From assembly GCF_005280735.1 (NCBI RefSeq), contig NZ_CP040077.1:2728001-2792000 (forward strand): a stretch of 64,000 nt of DNA, in the 5' to 3' direction. Below are positions 25,106 to 32,884 of the stretch, piece by piece. The number at the start of each line of letters is the position of its first letter. The stretch's first letter is position 1. Below the pieces are notes generated by a model. It did no database searches. It worked only from the letters and a program-made list of their open reading frames with translations, and was not told the origin of the DNA. This stretch comes from Trinickia violacea (GTDB lineage Bacteria > Pseudomonadota > Gammaproteobacteria > Burkholderiales > Burkholderiaceae). The position numbers were made by a program, and so were the translations under genes.

Positions 25106-25381
25106 ATGAAGACCTTGATGATCGAAGACCTCGCCGTCGCTAAAGAACTCGACGCCCGTGAAATGTCCGCCGTGCGCGGCGGCTACCTGCCCGGCCTGTA
25201 TCCGTTTCCGTCGTACTACCCGTCCGTGCATGTCGACACGACGAACTTCAGCGCCGCGCAATCGATCGGCCAAAGCAACCTCATCGAGAACAACGTCGGC
25301 AACGACGCCGCGTTCGTGTCGAACATCAAAGGCACGGTCAACCCGTCGCAGACCGCCAAAAACACGATCGATTTCCACTAA
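25106..25381 (+). CDS. Secreted peptide precursor 1 with double-glycine leader
   Basis: A 91-residue precursor. The leader (1-26) reads ...IEDLAVAKELDAREMSAV and ends RGG, the pattern cut by C39 peptidases after Gly-Gly. The mature 65 residues begin YLPGLYPFP, carry a Ser/Asn/Gln-rich middle (AAQSIGQSN) and end with NPSQTAKNTIDFH. GGAGA precedes ATG 25106. The protein is 96% identical to the precursor encoded at 41953-42228, with four substitutions all in the mature part, and is related in leader and PSQTA motif to the next gene. The export machine encoded at 32.9-41.8 kb is the likely processor. The function of the peptide (signal, toxin or surface fibre) is not known. Confidence 0.85.
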   Translation: MKTLMIEDLAVAKELDAREMSAVRGGYLPGLYPFPSYYPSVHVDTTNFSAAQSIGQSNLIENNVGNDAAFVSNIKGTVNPSQTAKNTIDFH

Positions 25382-25393
25382 TCGCGCGTGGTC

Positions 25394-25429
25394 GTGCACC
25401 TTGAAGGCCGCGAGGCCCTCGAGGTGCAC
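25394..25429 (+). repeat. Intercistronic hairpin between peptide genes 1 and 2
   Basis: An 8-bp outer stem (GTGCACCT / AGGTGCAC) encloses an inner GGCC-GCGA-GGCC stem. No T run follows, so partial termination, processing or mRNA stabilisation is more likely than full termination. Confidence 0.55.
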
Positions 25430-25469
25430 CATGCTCCCGCAACCGATTCGACCTACTCGGAGAAACGTC

Positions 25470-25751
25470 ATGTCATCCCTCGTGATTCACGAACTCGCGC
25501 CCGGCCCGGACCTCGACCGCAAGGCCATGGCCTCGATTCGCGGCGGCGTCGCCAACCTGGGCCCCGGTAGCCCCGGCGGCCTGGGCAGCCCGAATATCAA
25601 CGTCAATGTCGGCGTGTCGCAGAACATCAACCAAGTCCAGAACATCGAAGTCGCGGCGCTGAACAACATCGGCGTGCTCGGCGCCGATCTCGGTCCGATC
25701 CGGTTCAACGTCAGTCCCTCGCAAACCGCAAGTACCGGCTTCGGATTCTGA
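25470..25751 (+). CDS. Secreted peptide precursor 2 with double-glycine leader
   Basis: A 93-residue precursor starting at ATG 25470 (GGAGA upstream), 88 bases after peptide gene 1 and probably on the same sigma-54 transcript. The leader contains PDLDRKAMASIRGG, closely matching the other family members. The mature 67 residues start with a Gly/Pro/Ser-rich stretch, then an Asn/Val/Gln segment (NINQVQNIEVAALNN) resembling that of peptide 5, and near the end SPSQTAS, which it shares with peptide 1. A terminator follows 27 bases downstream. Confidence 0.83.
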   Translation: MSSLVIHELAPGPDLDRKAMASIRGGVANLGPGSPGGLGSPNINVNVGVSQNINQVQNIEVAALNNIGVLGADLGPIRFNVSPSQTASTGFGF

Positions 25752-25777
25752 GCGCCGTTCGAACTCAGACCGAACTC

Positions 25778-25815
25778 AGGCGATCGGGGCCTCGCGGCCT
25801 CTATCGCCTGTTTTT
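25778..25815 (+). terminator. Terminator after peptide gene 2
   Basis: Stem AGGCGAT / ATCGCCT enclosing a second GGGGCC / GGCCTC stem, followed by G and five T residues. The bases from 25816 to 26036 hold T-rich sequence and the DUF3303 promoter region; no further feature seen. Confidence 0.8.
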
Positions 25816-26036
25816 GCGCTGGTTTTGTGCTTTTTTGCGTTTAGGGCCAACTTTCTCGTCAAGTGCTTGGTTATGGCCACCAAATACTGCATTTAGATCG
25901 GTACCCCATGGGCACTCGCCTATCATGAGTTAGCACGCTCTGTGACTGTGAATGGGTTCTCGCAGATGACGCGAGCCGGTTCTGACAGAGTGGTCGCGCC
26001 ACCAGCCCTGTAGTCAACTCCAAAGGAGGGTTTCCC

Positions 26037-26321
26037 ATGAAGTTCATCGTTCAATGGAAGGGTCAACCCGGCGTGCAGCAGTCCGCGATCAACCGATTCC
26101 TGGAAACAGGTGGCCGTCCGCCTGAAAACGTCACGCTCGTGGGGCGATGGCATGTGGTCGGTGAGTTGGCCGGCGTTGCGATTGTCGAAGCGACCGACAC
26201 GAGCGGACTCGCGGCGATGATGCTTCAATGGGGTGACTTGTTGTCGTTCACTTCCGCTCCTGCGCTGACCGACGAGGAACTAGGCGCTGCCTTGACCGCC
26301 CTCAAGGCGGCCTCGAATTGA
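26037..26321 (+). CDS. DUF3303 family protein
   Basis: A 94-residue soluble protein beginning MKFIVQW, with an alpha-beta ferredoxin-like pattern and the GRWHVVGELAGVAIVEA segment typical of DUF3303 proteins, whose function is unknown. The ribosome site is strong (GGAGGG). It stands alone between the peptide genes and a substrate-binding protein, and nothing ties it to either. Confidence 0.75.
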   Translation: MKFIVQWKGQPGVQQSAINRFLETGGRPPENVTLVGRWHVVGELAGVAIVEATDTSGLAAMMLQWGDLLSFTSAPALTDEELGAALTALKAASN

Positions 26322-26512
26322 TTCTGCAGGCCGCGAAGCCGGCTAAATCAGCGCTGGAATGCTTCAGGCACCGTGACATGTAGACGTGTGCATGACGCGT
26401 TCGGCGCTCGCTATCCCCGGACACCGCCGCGACTTGGGCTATTCACTCAGTTAGTGTTTCTGAACACAGCAGTCGCGCACCGCTTGAATTCAATATGTGA
26501 GGGAGAGCGCCC

Positions 26513-28141
26513 ATGTCACCCGGCCGCAGAGTGCGTCTTTGTTCATTGGGATCGCTGTTGCTCGGTATAGTCGGAACAATATCGAGCGTGGCATTCGCTG
26601 CCGCGGAACTGCCTGACACAACCATCGTGTTTTGCTCGGAAGGCAGCCCAGCGGGCTTTGACTCCGCGCAATACACGACCAGCGTCGAATTCTCAGCCGC
26701 GTCGTACACCGTCTACAACCGGCTTGTCGAATTCGAGCATGGCGGTACGAAAATCGAGCCGGGTCTTGCCGAGTCGTGGGAAATCTCGCCGGATGGCCTG
26801 ACGTATACGTTCCACCTGCGCCATGGCGTCAAGTTTCATACGACGTCATTCTTCAAGCCCACACGCGAATTCAATGCTGACGACGTCATGCTGACGTTTC
26901 AGCGGATGTTCGACCCGGACAACGCGTTTCGCAAGGCATACCCTGTCCAGTTCCCGTATTTCGCCGACATGGGGCTCGACAAGAGCATCGAGAAAATCGA
27001 AAAACTCGATCCCTATACCGTACGCTTTACCTTGAAGACGGTGAACGCGCCTTTCCTCTCGGAGCTGGCGATGCCCTTCGCGTCGATCATCTCGGCGGAA
27101 TACGCAGATCAGTTGATGAAGACCGGCAAAGCGTCCGACATCAACCTTTTTCCCGTTGGCACCGGTCCGTTTATTTTTCGCAGCTATACGAAGGACGCGA
27201 CCATTCGATTCGATGGCAACCCTGACTACTGGAAACCAGGTGTTGTTCAGGTCGGCAAGCTCATCTTTTCAATCACCACGGATGCCGCCGTGCGTGAGCA
27301 GAAGTTGAAGCAGAACGAATGTCAGGTCATGAGCTATCCGCGTCCGCAAGACATCGCGTCTCTTCAGAGCGATCCGCAGCTCCAGCTACCGCACCAGGTC
27401 GGCTTCAATCTGGGCTACCTCGCGTACAACACGACGCACAAGCCGCTCGATCAGGCAGAGGTCCGGCAGGCGCTCGACATGGCGATCAACAAGAAAGCGA
27501 TTATCGCTTCGGTGTATCAAGGCGCCGGGCAGTTGGCCACGAATCCGATGCCGCCGACTCAATGGTCATACGACAAGGAACTCAAGGATGCGCCCTACGA
27601 CCCTGGCAAGGCGAAGGACTTGCTCGCAAAAGCCGGGTACCCGAACGGCTTCGACATCACGTTGTGGGCGATGCCTGTGCAACGCCCGTACAACCCAAAC
27701 GCCCGGCTGATGGCGGAAATGATCCAGGCAGATTGGGAAAAGATCGGTGTGCACGCCAGGATCGTGACCTATGAATGGGGCGAATACATCAAGCGCGGGC
27801 ATGCTGGCGAACACGACACCATGTTGATCGGCTGGACAGGAGATAACGGCGATCCGGACAATTGGCTGGGCGTGCTGCTGGGTTGTTCAGCAGTGAATGG
27901 CAGCAACCTGGCGAAGTGGTGCTATCAGCCGTTCGAGGACTTGATTCAAAAAGGCCGTACAACAACGGACACAGCAAGCCGCACCAAATACTATACGCAG
28001 GCGCAGAAGCTCTTTAAGGAGCAGGTGCCATTTACACCCATCGCGCATTCGACCGTTTACCAGCCGTTGCGCAAGAATGTAACGGGCTTCAAGATCGATC
28101 CGTTTGGTCCGACACAGTTCTGGGGCGTTGGAATGCAATGA
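26513..28141 (+). CDS. ABC transporter substrate-binding protein, dipeptide/oligopeptide type
   Basis: A 542-residue periplasmic binding protein of the SBP_bac_5 family (DppA/OppA-like). An N-terminal signal (hydrophobic stretch to about residue 30) precedes a typical chain with LAESWEISPDGLTYTFHLR-type and RQALDMAINK segments and a Trp-rich C-terminal lobe. It is full length. No permease or ATPase genes are adjacent, so it is an orphan that must share another transporter or act as a peptide receptor. Its placement between peptide genes raises the possibility that it takes up processed peptides or leaders; this is inference only. A strong inverted repeat follows. Confidence 0.92.
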   Translation: MSPGRRVRLCSLGSLLLGIVGTISSVAFAAAELPDTTIVFCSEGSPAGFDSAQYTTSVEFSAASYTVYNRLVEFEHGGTKIEPGLAESWEISPDGLTYTFHLRHGVKFHTTSFFKPTREFNADDVMLTFQRMFDPDNAFRKAYPVQFPYFADMGLDKSIEKIEKLDPYTVRFTLKTVNAPFLSELAMPFASIISAEYADQLMKTGKASDINLFPVGTGPFIFRSYTKDATIRFDGNPDYWKPGVVQVGKLIFSITTDAAVREQKLKQNECQVMSYPRPQDIASLQSDPQLQLPHQVGFNLGYLAYNTTHKPLDQAEVRQALDMAINKKAIIASVYQGAGQLATNPMPPTQWSYDKELKDAPYDPGKAKDLLAKAGYPNGFDITLWAMPVQRPYNPNARLMAEMIQADWEKIGVHARIVTYEWGEYIKRGHAGEHDTMLIGWTGDNGDPDNWLGVLLGCSAVNGSNLAKWCYQPFEDLIQKGRTTTDTASRTKYYTQAQKLFKEQVPFTPIAHSTVYQPLRKNVTGFKIDPFGPTQFWGVGMQ

Positions 28142-28154
28142 CCCGCGCATCATG

Positions 28155-28184
28155 CAAAAGGGTGAACGCCTATTCACCCTTTTG
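28155..28184. terminator. Bidirectional terminator between the binding protein and the 76-aa gene
   Basis: A perfect 12-bp inverted repeat, CAAAAGGGTGAA / TTCACCCTTTTG, with a 6-base loop. It has T-rich and A-rich arms usable in both directions and lies between two converging genes. Confidence 0.85.
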
Positions 28185-28189
28185 CCAAT

Positions 28190-28420
28190 TCATTGACCAT
28201 TGTTGTTCGGTTCTTTCGATACCGATTGACCTGACTGCGAGATTCCATTACCGCTATTACCGTAAGCCGAATCAGATTGCGCCTGCAATGGTTTCGTCTG
28301 CGGCGAATCCGCTTGCTTCATCATCTGCTCAGTGAGCGCTCGGTCCTCCGCATCACCCTGCTCGGCATGTGCTACCGGCACCAGTGCAACCATGGCAATC
28401 ATCAACGCAAGCGCCTTCAT
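28190..28420 (-). CDS. Small exported protein, 76 aa
   Basis: A 76-residue precursor with a clear signal peptide (residues 1-19, ending AHA). The mature 57 residues are hydrophilic, rich in Gln, Ser, Asn and Asp, and without Cys, so probably disordered. GGAGA precedes the ATG. No family was recognised. It converges on the substrate-binding protein gene across a shared terminator. The N/S/Q-rich composition recalls the mature exported peptides of this cluster, but the leader is a Sec type and not double-glycine. Confidence 0.75.
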   Translation of the reverse strand: MKALALMIAMVALVPVAHAEQGDAEDRALTEQMMKQADSPQTKPLQAQSDSAYGNSGNGISQSGQSVSKEPNNNGQ

Positions 28421-28811
28421 GGTGGTTCTCCAATATGTAATTTGGTATTACTAACTTCTTTCTTCTTGGCGTAAGAGTAAGTCCACTATAGTTTGTTGCG
28501 TCGGCAACTCAAGACAATCGTTTCGTCGTTTCTTACCCACTGCCTCGATCCGTCACGCGAGACAGTTGTTGGTCCGTATATGACCGTATTTTTCGCTTGC
28601 GAATGCAAATAGGCGAACGCTCGCTGCTCGCACGTTGTGAATGTACAAGTGGTAATGACGTGTGCGGCGCCGTTTCGCTCGATAGCTTGGCGTTGCCGCG
28701 CGTGGCGAGCGCCTATACTAAATTGAAGCTTCAGCCAACCTTAAGGCGCGCGGCAGCATGCTCGAACGCGATGCCGCTTCCCGATTCCCCTTCCGATTCG
28801 CGGAGTCCACC
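28421..28811. other. Intergenic region between the 76-aa gene and peptide gene 4
   Basis: A 391-bp gap, visibly richer in A+T than its surroundings. No gene is apparent. A weak sigma-70-like pair TTGCCG (28693) and TATACT (28714), spacer 15, could serve peptide gene 4. No sigma-54 element with the correct spacing was found. Confidence 0.5.
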
Positions 28812-29045
28812 ATGGGCACTCTTCTAATCAACGATCTCCCCGAAAGCGTCGATTTGGACAGACAGGCGATGGCCGCCATCACCGGCGGCTCGATGGTGCA
28901 GGCGCATCAGACGATGCTGGCGCCGCAGTTGTTCACCGGGCTGCGGATCGCCGCGGGCTTAGGCGAGTTCGCAGGGGAGTTCGCCGGCCGCTCGCCGATT
29001 GCGGAAGCGCTCGTGCAACGCACGCGCACTACGCTGCTGCGATAG
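28812..29045 (+). CDS. Secreted peptide precursor 4 with double-glycine leader
   Basis: A 77-residue precursor; ATG 28812 has GGAG upstream. The leader (1-26), ESVDLDRQAMAAITGG at its end, clearly belongs to the same family as the other leaders. The mature 51 residues differ: no Asn/Gln-rich segment, but an alternating Gly/Ala helix (GLRIAAGLGEFAGEFAG) and a basic tail with RTRTTLLR. It could be an amphipathic, membrane-active peptide of the class II bacteriocin kind. That is inferred from composition; no immunity gene is obvious nearby. Confidence 0.8.
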   Translation: MGTLLINDLPESVDLDRQAMAAITGGSMVQAHQTMLAPQLFTGLRIAAGLGEFAGEFAGRSPIAEALVQRTRTTLLR

Positions 29046-29101
29046 CGAAAGACGCGGAAAGCGCCGCGACTGTGCCGCATTCCACCGCTTGAACGAAGCG
29101 C

Positions 29102-29365
29102 TTACGAAGCAAGCCGCAACATCGCCGGCCGCTCGGCTGCGGGTGGAAACACGCACCACGACCCGTCGTCGTGTCGAAAGAAGAAGATCGACAGCGTGCC
29201 GCTCGAATGCGAGGTCTCGATGCAGACGTAGCGCCGCCGATGCATGGGCATGCGGCTGAAACGGATCACGCGAGCGGGCGCGGCAGGCGTCGGTGCGAGC
29301 CACTTGTCGACGAGGCGGCGCAAGGTGGATTGGGTGGTACGGCCGGCTTCGGCTAGGGTGTCCAT
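29102..29365 (-). CDS. Hypothetical protein, 87 aa, paired with the LRAT gene
   Basis: An 87-residue protein from ATG 29365, preceded by AAGGAG at 7 bases. It has an N-terminal helix, a basic middle (RMPMHRRRY) and a beta-rich end (LSIFFFRHDDGSWCVF). No family was recognised. It starts 35 bases after the LRAT-domain gene stops, so the two form an operon from the sigma-54-like promoter at 29990. The codons around its start (ACGCAAATGGACACC) closely resemble those at the LRAT start, which suggests the two translation starts are related by duplication. Confidence 0.65.
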   Translation of the reverse strand: MDTLAEAGRTTQSTLRRLVDKWLAPTPAAPARVIRFSRMPMHRRRYVCIETSHSSGTLSIFFFRHDDGSWCVFPPAAERPAMLRLAS

Positions 29366-29399
29366 TTGCGTCTCCTTAAGGCGCTCGGTTGGTGTGCAA

Positions 29400-29933
29400 T
29401 CAAGCGGCTTGCAGGACGCAAGCGGCACATTGAACGTATTGGCGGCGCGCGGCGCGGCGAGCAGCGATCAGCGCGTGGCACATTCCGGTCACGGCGCGGG
29501 CAGCCGTTGCGGGATGCAGGACGCAGGCGCGGACTTGTTCGCTGCGGCCCTTGCCGCACACGCACCACGTGCAGAAGTGTTCGCAGTTGTTCGTCAGCAG
29601 CCGGTAGTCGTTTTCGCCGAGACGGGAGCGCGCGCGTTCGACTGCTTCGACGCCCGAGTAACGCGTTTGACGGTCGTGCACGATGACGATTTGATGGCCT
29701 GCCGCGAAACGTTCGAGCGTGACTTCCTCGACCGGACCGCGATGCAGCGACGTGCAAAGACCGGAGTAGTGAATGACCTTGCCGTTGCCTACGTAGATGC
29801 CGTGATGGCTGTAGCCGGCGCGCTGCGTGACGAGATGGGCGCCGAGTGCGAGTTCAGCTGGCGCGGCGTGGCGAACCGCTTGGGCGGTGTCGGCATCGGC
29901 GAGTTGAAGATCGAGGCTCATGGCGGTGTCCAT
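29400..29933 (-). CDS. LRAT/H-rev107-like thiol enzyme
   Basis: A 177-residue protein with an LRAT domain (permuted NlpC/P60 papain-like fold). The catalytic residues can be read: His43 in GYSHHGIYVG, His55 in KVIHY, and Cys117 in NNCEHFCTW. LRAT-family enzymes transfer or hydrolyse acyl groups through a thioester; bacterial members are mostly uncharacterised. The start is the ATG at 29933 (in-frame TTG at 29951 is the alternative). No signal peptide, so it is cytoplasmic. Its sigma-54-like promoter, divergent from peptide gene 5 and sharing a candidate activator site, suggests that it modifies or otherwise serves the exported peptides. Confidence 0.82.
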   Translation of the reverse strand: MDTAMSLDLQLADADTAQAVRHAAPAELALGAHLVTQRAGYSHHGIYVGNGKVIHYSGLCTSLHRGPVEEVTLERFAAGHQIVIVHDRQTRYSGVEAVERARSRLGENDYRLLTNNCEHFCTWCVCGKGRSEQVRACVLHPATAARAVTGMCHALIAARRAARRQYVQCAACVLQAA

Positions 29934-29989
29934 CTGCGTTTCGGTTGGCAACCCGTACGGCTCGTGGGTTTGCTGGTTGCCAACTACTC

Positions 29990-30005
29990 TGCATCAGGCA
30001 TGCCA
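29990..30005 (-). promoter_or_regulatory. Sigma-54-like promoter of the LRAT operon
   Basis: On the minus strand TGGCATGCCTGATGCA keeps GG-N10-GC and matches TGGCAC-N5-TTGCA at all but two positions. It lies 57 bp upstream of the ATG at 29933 and 76 bp from the dyad at 30082. Confidence 0.6.
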
Positions 30006-30081
30006 AAAGGCTTCGGCCTTGGTTTGACAAGGGTTTGCTATGGGATGGGTGAAACACGCGCCGCTTTCTGTTGTTGGCGGC

Positions 30082-30108
30082 CCAACGATTATCAAAGCGT
30101 TGTGTTGG
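30082..30108. promoter_or_regulatory. Candidate activator site shared by the LRAT gene and peptide gene 5
   Basis: CCAACGA-N13-GTGTTGG. The wider arms CGGCCCAAC (30078-30086) and GTTGGGCCG (30104-30112) form a perfect 9-bp dyad. It sits between two divergent sigma-54 elements. Confidence 0.5.
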
Positions 30109-30364
30109 GCCGAACGCGCCATTTGGCGTGCGTGGCGGGCGGCGGCCAAGACCTTCACCGAGTGAGGCGCCGCATCAGGTGCGGTGTTGGATTGCCGCGC
30201 ACAGCGAATCGCTGCCGTGTTGGCCGGGAAACAACCATCGCGCCGCACGGCAAGCGGCCGATCACTCGCGGCCAACCACGCGGTACGCCGCCGCGCCTTG
30301 TGCGGCGCGGCCCGCGGCGAACGGCCAAGCGGCGGCGTTCAATCGCCACGACCCGCGCGTCGCA

Positions 30365-30380
30365 TGGTACGGCACTTGCA
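30365..30380 (+). promoter_or_regulatory. Sigma-54 promoter of peptide gene 5 and PP2C
   Basis: TGGTACGGCACTTGCA matches TGGCAC-N5-TTGCA at all but one position, with exact GG-N10-GC spacing, 62 bp upstream of the ATG at 30443. Confidence 0.65.
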
Positions 30381-30442
30381 AGGTATGGCGGGCACGCGGC
30401 TTGGCCGCATCTCGATCGCCACTCGCCATCCGGAGACTCATC

Positions 30443-30727
30443 ATGGCCGCCATCACGATCAACGACCTTCACACGAAGCGCGAACTGGACCGCAAGGCCA
30501 TGTCGCTGATATGCGGCGCGGGCGCGCCGTGGGTCTTCGGCTGGATTCAACCGTTTACGCCGCCGGTGGCGAGCGTCGGCCCGGTCGTCAACTTCTATCA
30601 GACCAACATCTTCGCGAACCAGCTCGTCAATCAGGTCGAGAATATCAACGTCAACAACGCCGCGCCCAATTCGAACGTCGCTGTGAGCGCCGGCGAAAAC
30701 GGGAAAAACAACAGCCTCCTCACATGA
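30443..30727 (+). CDS. Secreted peptide precursor 5 (leader ending Gly-Ala)
   Basis: A 94-residue precursor from ATG 30443 (GGAGA upstream). The leader carries TKRELDRKAMSLICGA, aligned with the RGG/TGG ends of its relatives, so cleavage would follow Gly-Ala, which C39 peptidases also accept. The mature ~68 residues begin with an aromatic/proline stretch (PWVFGWIQPFTPP) and continue with an Asn/Val/Gln region (NQLVNQVENINVNNAAPN) that strongly recalls peptide 2. It precedes the PP2C gene by 43 bases on the same strand, so the peptide and the phosphatase probably share a sigma-54 transcript. Confidence 0.82.
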   Translation: MAAITINDLHTKRELDRKAMSLICGAGAPWVFGWIQPFTPPVASVGPVVNFYQTNIFANQLVNQVENINVNNAAPNSNVAVSAGENGKNNSLLT

Positions 30728-30770
30728 ACCGACGCACGAACCGAGTCATGACCCGATCCAGGCGGCAGCC

Positions 30771-31538
30771 ATGCTGACTCAGTTCAATTGGACGTCGGCC
30801 TCGCGCACCGATGTGGGCCTCGTGCGCGCGATCAACGAGGACGCCTGCCTCGATCTGCCCGCGCACGGCATCTGGGCCGTCGCCGACGGCATGGGCGGCC
30901 ATTCGGCCGGCGACGTCGCGAGCCGGATGATCGTCGATGCGCTCGCGGCGATAGTCGTGCCCCCAAACCTCGCGGACTTCGTCGCCTCCGCGCGCGCCGA
31001 ACTGCAGCGTGTGAACCGCACGCTGCGCGACGAAGCCGCCGCGAGGCGCGTGCGCACGATCGGCAGCACCGTGGCCGCGCTTATAGCCAGCGGCAGTCAG
31101 TGCGGGCTGCTGTGGGCCGGAGACAGCCGCATCTACCTCTACCGGCGCGCGCAGTTACGGCAGCTCTCGCGCGATCACAGCCAGGTGGAGGAATTGAAGG
31201 CGCAGGGCTATCTGACCGCCGAAGAGGCCGTCGATCATCCGGCGCATCACTTGATCACGCGCGCCGTCGGCGCGGCCGATTGGCTCGAGCTCGACGAGCA
31301 GCGCGTCGAAATCAACGACGGCGATATGTTCCTGCTGTGCAGCGATGGTCTTTCGAATGAAGTCGACGAAACCGGCATCGTGAGCGCGCTGGCCGGCGGC
31401 GATTGCCGGCAAGCGACGGAAGCGCTCGTCGAGATGGCGCTGCAGGAAGGCGGACGCGACAACATCTCGGCTATCGTGATCCGCGCCGACGATCCGTATG
31501 CGGCGGATAAAACACTCGTGAATCCGGCGTTGCCCTGA
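30771..31538 (+). CDS. PP2C-family Ser/Thr protein phosphatase
   Basis: A 255-residue soluble metal-dependent phosphatase. The PP2C motifs are all visible: NEDACL near the start, ADGMGGHSAGDVAS with the metal-binding Asp, GDSRIYLYR, CSDGLSNEV and GGRDNISAIV. It is of the short Stp1/PppA type that reverses Hanks-kinase phosphorylation. In this cluster its natural substrates would be the membrane kinase (22507-24615) and the FHA-domain protein's partners. It shares a transcript with peptide gene 5 and converges on the sigma-54 activator gene 17 bases away. Confidence 0.93.
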   Translation: MLTQFNWTSASRTDVGLVRAINEDACLDLPAHGIWAVADGMGGHSAGDVASRMIVDALAAIVVPPNLADFVASARAELQRVNRTLRDEAAARRVRTIGSTVAALIASGSQCGLLWAGDSRIYLYRRAQLRQLSRDHSQVEELKAQGYLTAEEAVDHPAHHLITRAVGAADWLELDEQRVEINDGDMFLLCSDGLSNEVDETGIVSALAGGDCRQATEALVEMALQEGGRDNISAIVIRADDPYAADKTLVNPALP

Positions 31539-31555
31539 ACCGCGCGACCCCGCGT

Positions 31556-32884
31556 TTAGCGAGGTTTCCCCGCGGCCTCTTGATGCCGAAAGTCCTTCGA
31601 GCGGATGCCGTGCTTCTTCAGCAGCATTTGCAGATGTGAGCGGTTCATCTCGCAGCGCCGCGCGAGCTCCGCGACGGTGCCGCCCGTCTCCTGCAACCCG
31701 CGTTCGAGAAACGCGCGTTCGGCTTCGTCGCTCGCCGCGCGCTTCGCTTCAGCCAGCGACGCGGGCGCGAATGCGGGCACTCCCGCGGGCATTGCCGAGC
31801 CATCGACACCCACCGCCTCGGCGTGAGTCCCCACCGCGCCGGCAGCCTTGGGCTGAATATCTTCGGGAAGATGCCCGATATCCGCCATGTCGCCCGCGAG
31901 GCACGACACGCGATAAATCAAATTGCGCAGCTCGCGGATATTGCCGGGGTACGCGTAGTTGAGCAGGAAGTCGCGCAGCTTGGGCGTCATCTTGATCGGC
32001 CGGCGCTTGAGCGCTTCCGCGGCTTCGTCGCCGAAGTAAGCGAACAGCAAGGGGATTTCGTCGCGCCGCTCGCGCAAGGCGGGCAGCGTCAAGTGAATCA
32101 CGCTCAAGCGATAGAACAAGTCCTCCCGAAAGAGGCCCTCCTCGCTCATCTGCCGCAGGTTACGATTGGTGGCGGCGACGATCCGAGTGTCGACCGCAAT
32201 CGCCTGGTCCGATCCCACCCGCTGAATCTCGTGCGCTTCGAGCACGCGCAGCAGCTTCACCTGCCCGCTCAACGGCAATTCGCCGATCTCGTCGAGAAAG
32301 ATCGTACCCGTATGCGCGCTTTCGAATTTGCCTTTGCGATCGTTCGACGCGCCGGTAAACGCCCCCTTCTTATGGCCGAACAACTCCGATTCGAGCAGGT
32401 TGTCGGGAATGGCGCCGCAGTTGACCGAGATATACGGCCGATCCGCGCGAGACCCGTTCGCGTGAATGACCTTCGCCATCAGTTCCTTCCCGGTTCCGCT
32501 CTCCCCGTCTATCAACACGGGCAGATCGGTCGGCGCCGCTTTTTCCGCGATCTCCAGCGCCGCGAGCAGCTTCGGGTTGTCGCCGAACGTCCCTTCGAAG
32601 ACGAAGCTGCGATCGAGCAACGCCTGGCGGCGCTGATGCGCGCTCAAGTCCGCCGCGCGCAGCGCTTCGGGCTCGCGTTCGGCCGCTTCCACGAAGCGCT
32701 CCTTGCGCGACAGTTGCAAGACTTCGTCGCGCAGCGTGTTCGACTGATTCAGCAGCTTCTCGATCTCGGCGCGTTCGAGCCTTGGCGCCCAGCGCAGCGT
32801 CGAGCGCAGGATCTCGATCTTCTCGAGCAGCCCCGCGTAGGAGACCGCCGAGCTGCCCAAGCCATGTGGGTCGAAGAGTTTCAT
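31556..32884 (-). CDS. Sigma-54-dependent activator (AAA+), no receiver domain
   Basis: A 442-residue enhancer-binding protein. An N-terminal alpha-helical region (~1-95, coiled-coil-like) replaces the usual receiver or GAF domain. The AAA+ domain (~100-330) has Walker A GESGTGKE (127-134), an intact GAFTGA loop (174-179) that contacts sigma-54, and Walker B TIFLDEIG. A linker and a Fis-type helix-turn-helix follow (~400-435; VAELARRCEMNRSHLQMLLK). It starts in the stop of the ABC transporter gene (ATGA overlap) and is the last gene of the export operon. It is the obvious activator of the sigma-54 elements found before the peptide genes; its input may be FHA/kinase signalling. Confidence 0.93.
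   Translation of the reverse strand: MKLFDPHGLGSSAVSYAGLLEKIEILRSTLRWAPRLERAEIEKLLNQSNTLRDEVLQLSRKERFVEAAEREPEALRAADLSAHQRRQALLDRSFVFEGTFGDNPKLLAALEIAEKAAPTDLPVLIDGESGTGKELMAKVIHANGSRADRPYISVNCGAIPDNLLESELFGHKKGAFTGASNDRKGKFESAHTGTIFLDEIGELPLSGQVKLLRVLEAHEIQRVGSDQAIAVDTRIVAATNRNLRQMSEEGLFREDLFYRLSVIHLTLPALRERRDEIPLLFAYFGDEAAEALKRRPIKMTPKLRDFLLNYAYPGNIRELRNLIYRVSCLAGDMADIGHLPEDIQPKAAGAVGTHAEAVGVDGSAMPAGVPAFAPASLAEAKRAASDEAERAFLERGLQETGGTVAELARRCEMNRSHLQMLLKKHGIRSKDFRHQEAAGKPR

Larger units (their letters stand above)
29934..30442. other. Divergent control region, LRAT gene / peptide gene 5
   Basis: A 509-bp gap. It holds two divergent sigma-54-like elements (29990 minus and 30365 plus) and a dyad with CCAAC / GTTGG arms (30082-30108). 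No gene in it was supported. Confidence 0.6.

Noticed and set aside
28573..28642. Possible sigma-54 elements before peptide gene 4 (TGGTAATGACGTGTGC and others)
   Set aside because: GG-to-GC spacing is 11 rather than the invariant 10 bp.
30390..30404. GGGCAC-N5-TTGG as an alternative sigma-54 promoter for peptide gene 5
   Set aside because: The -12 GC is lost at the correct spacing; the element at 30365 fits much better.
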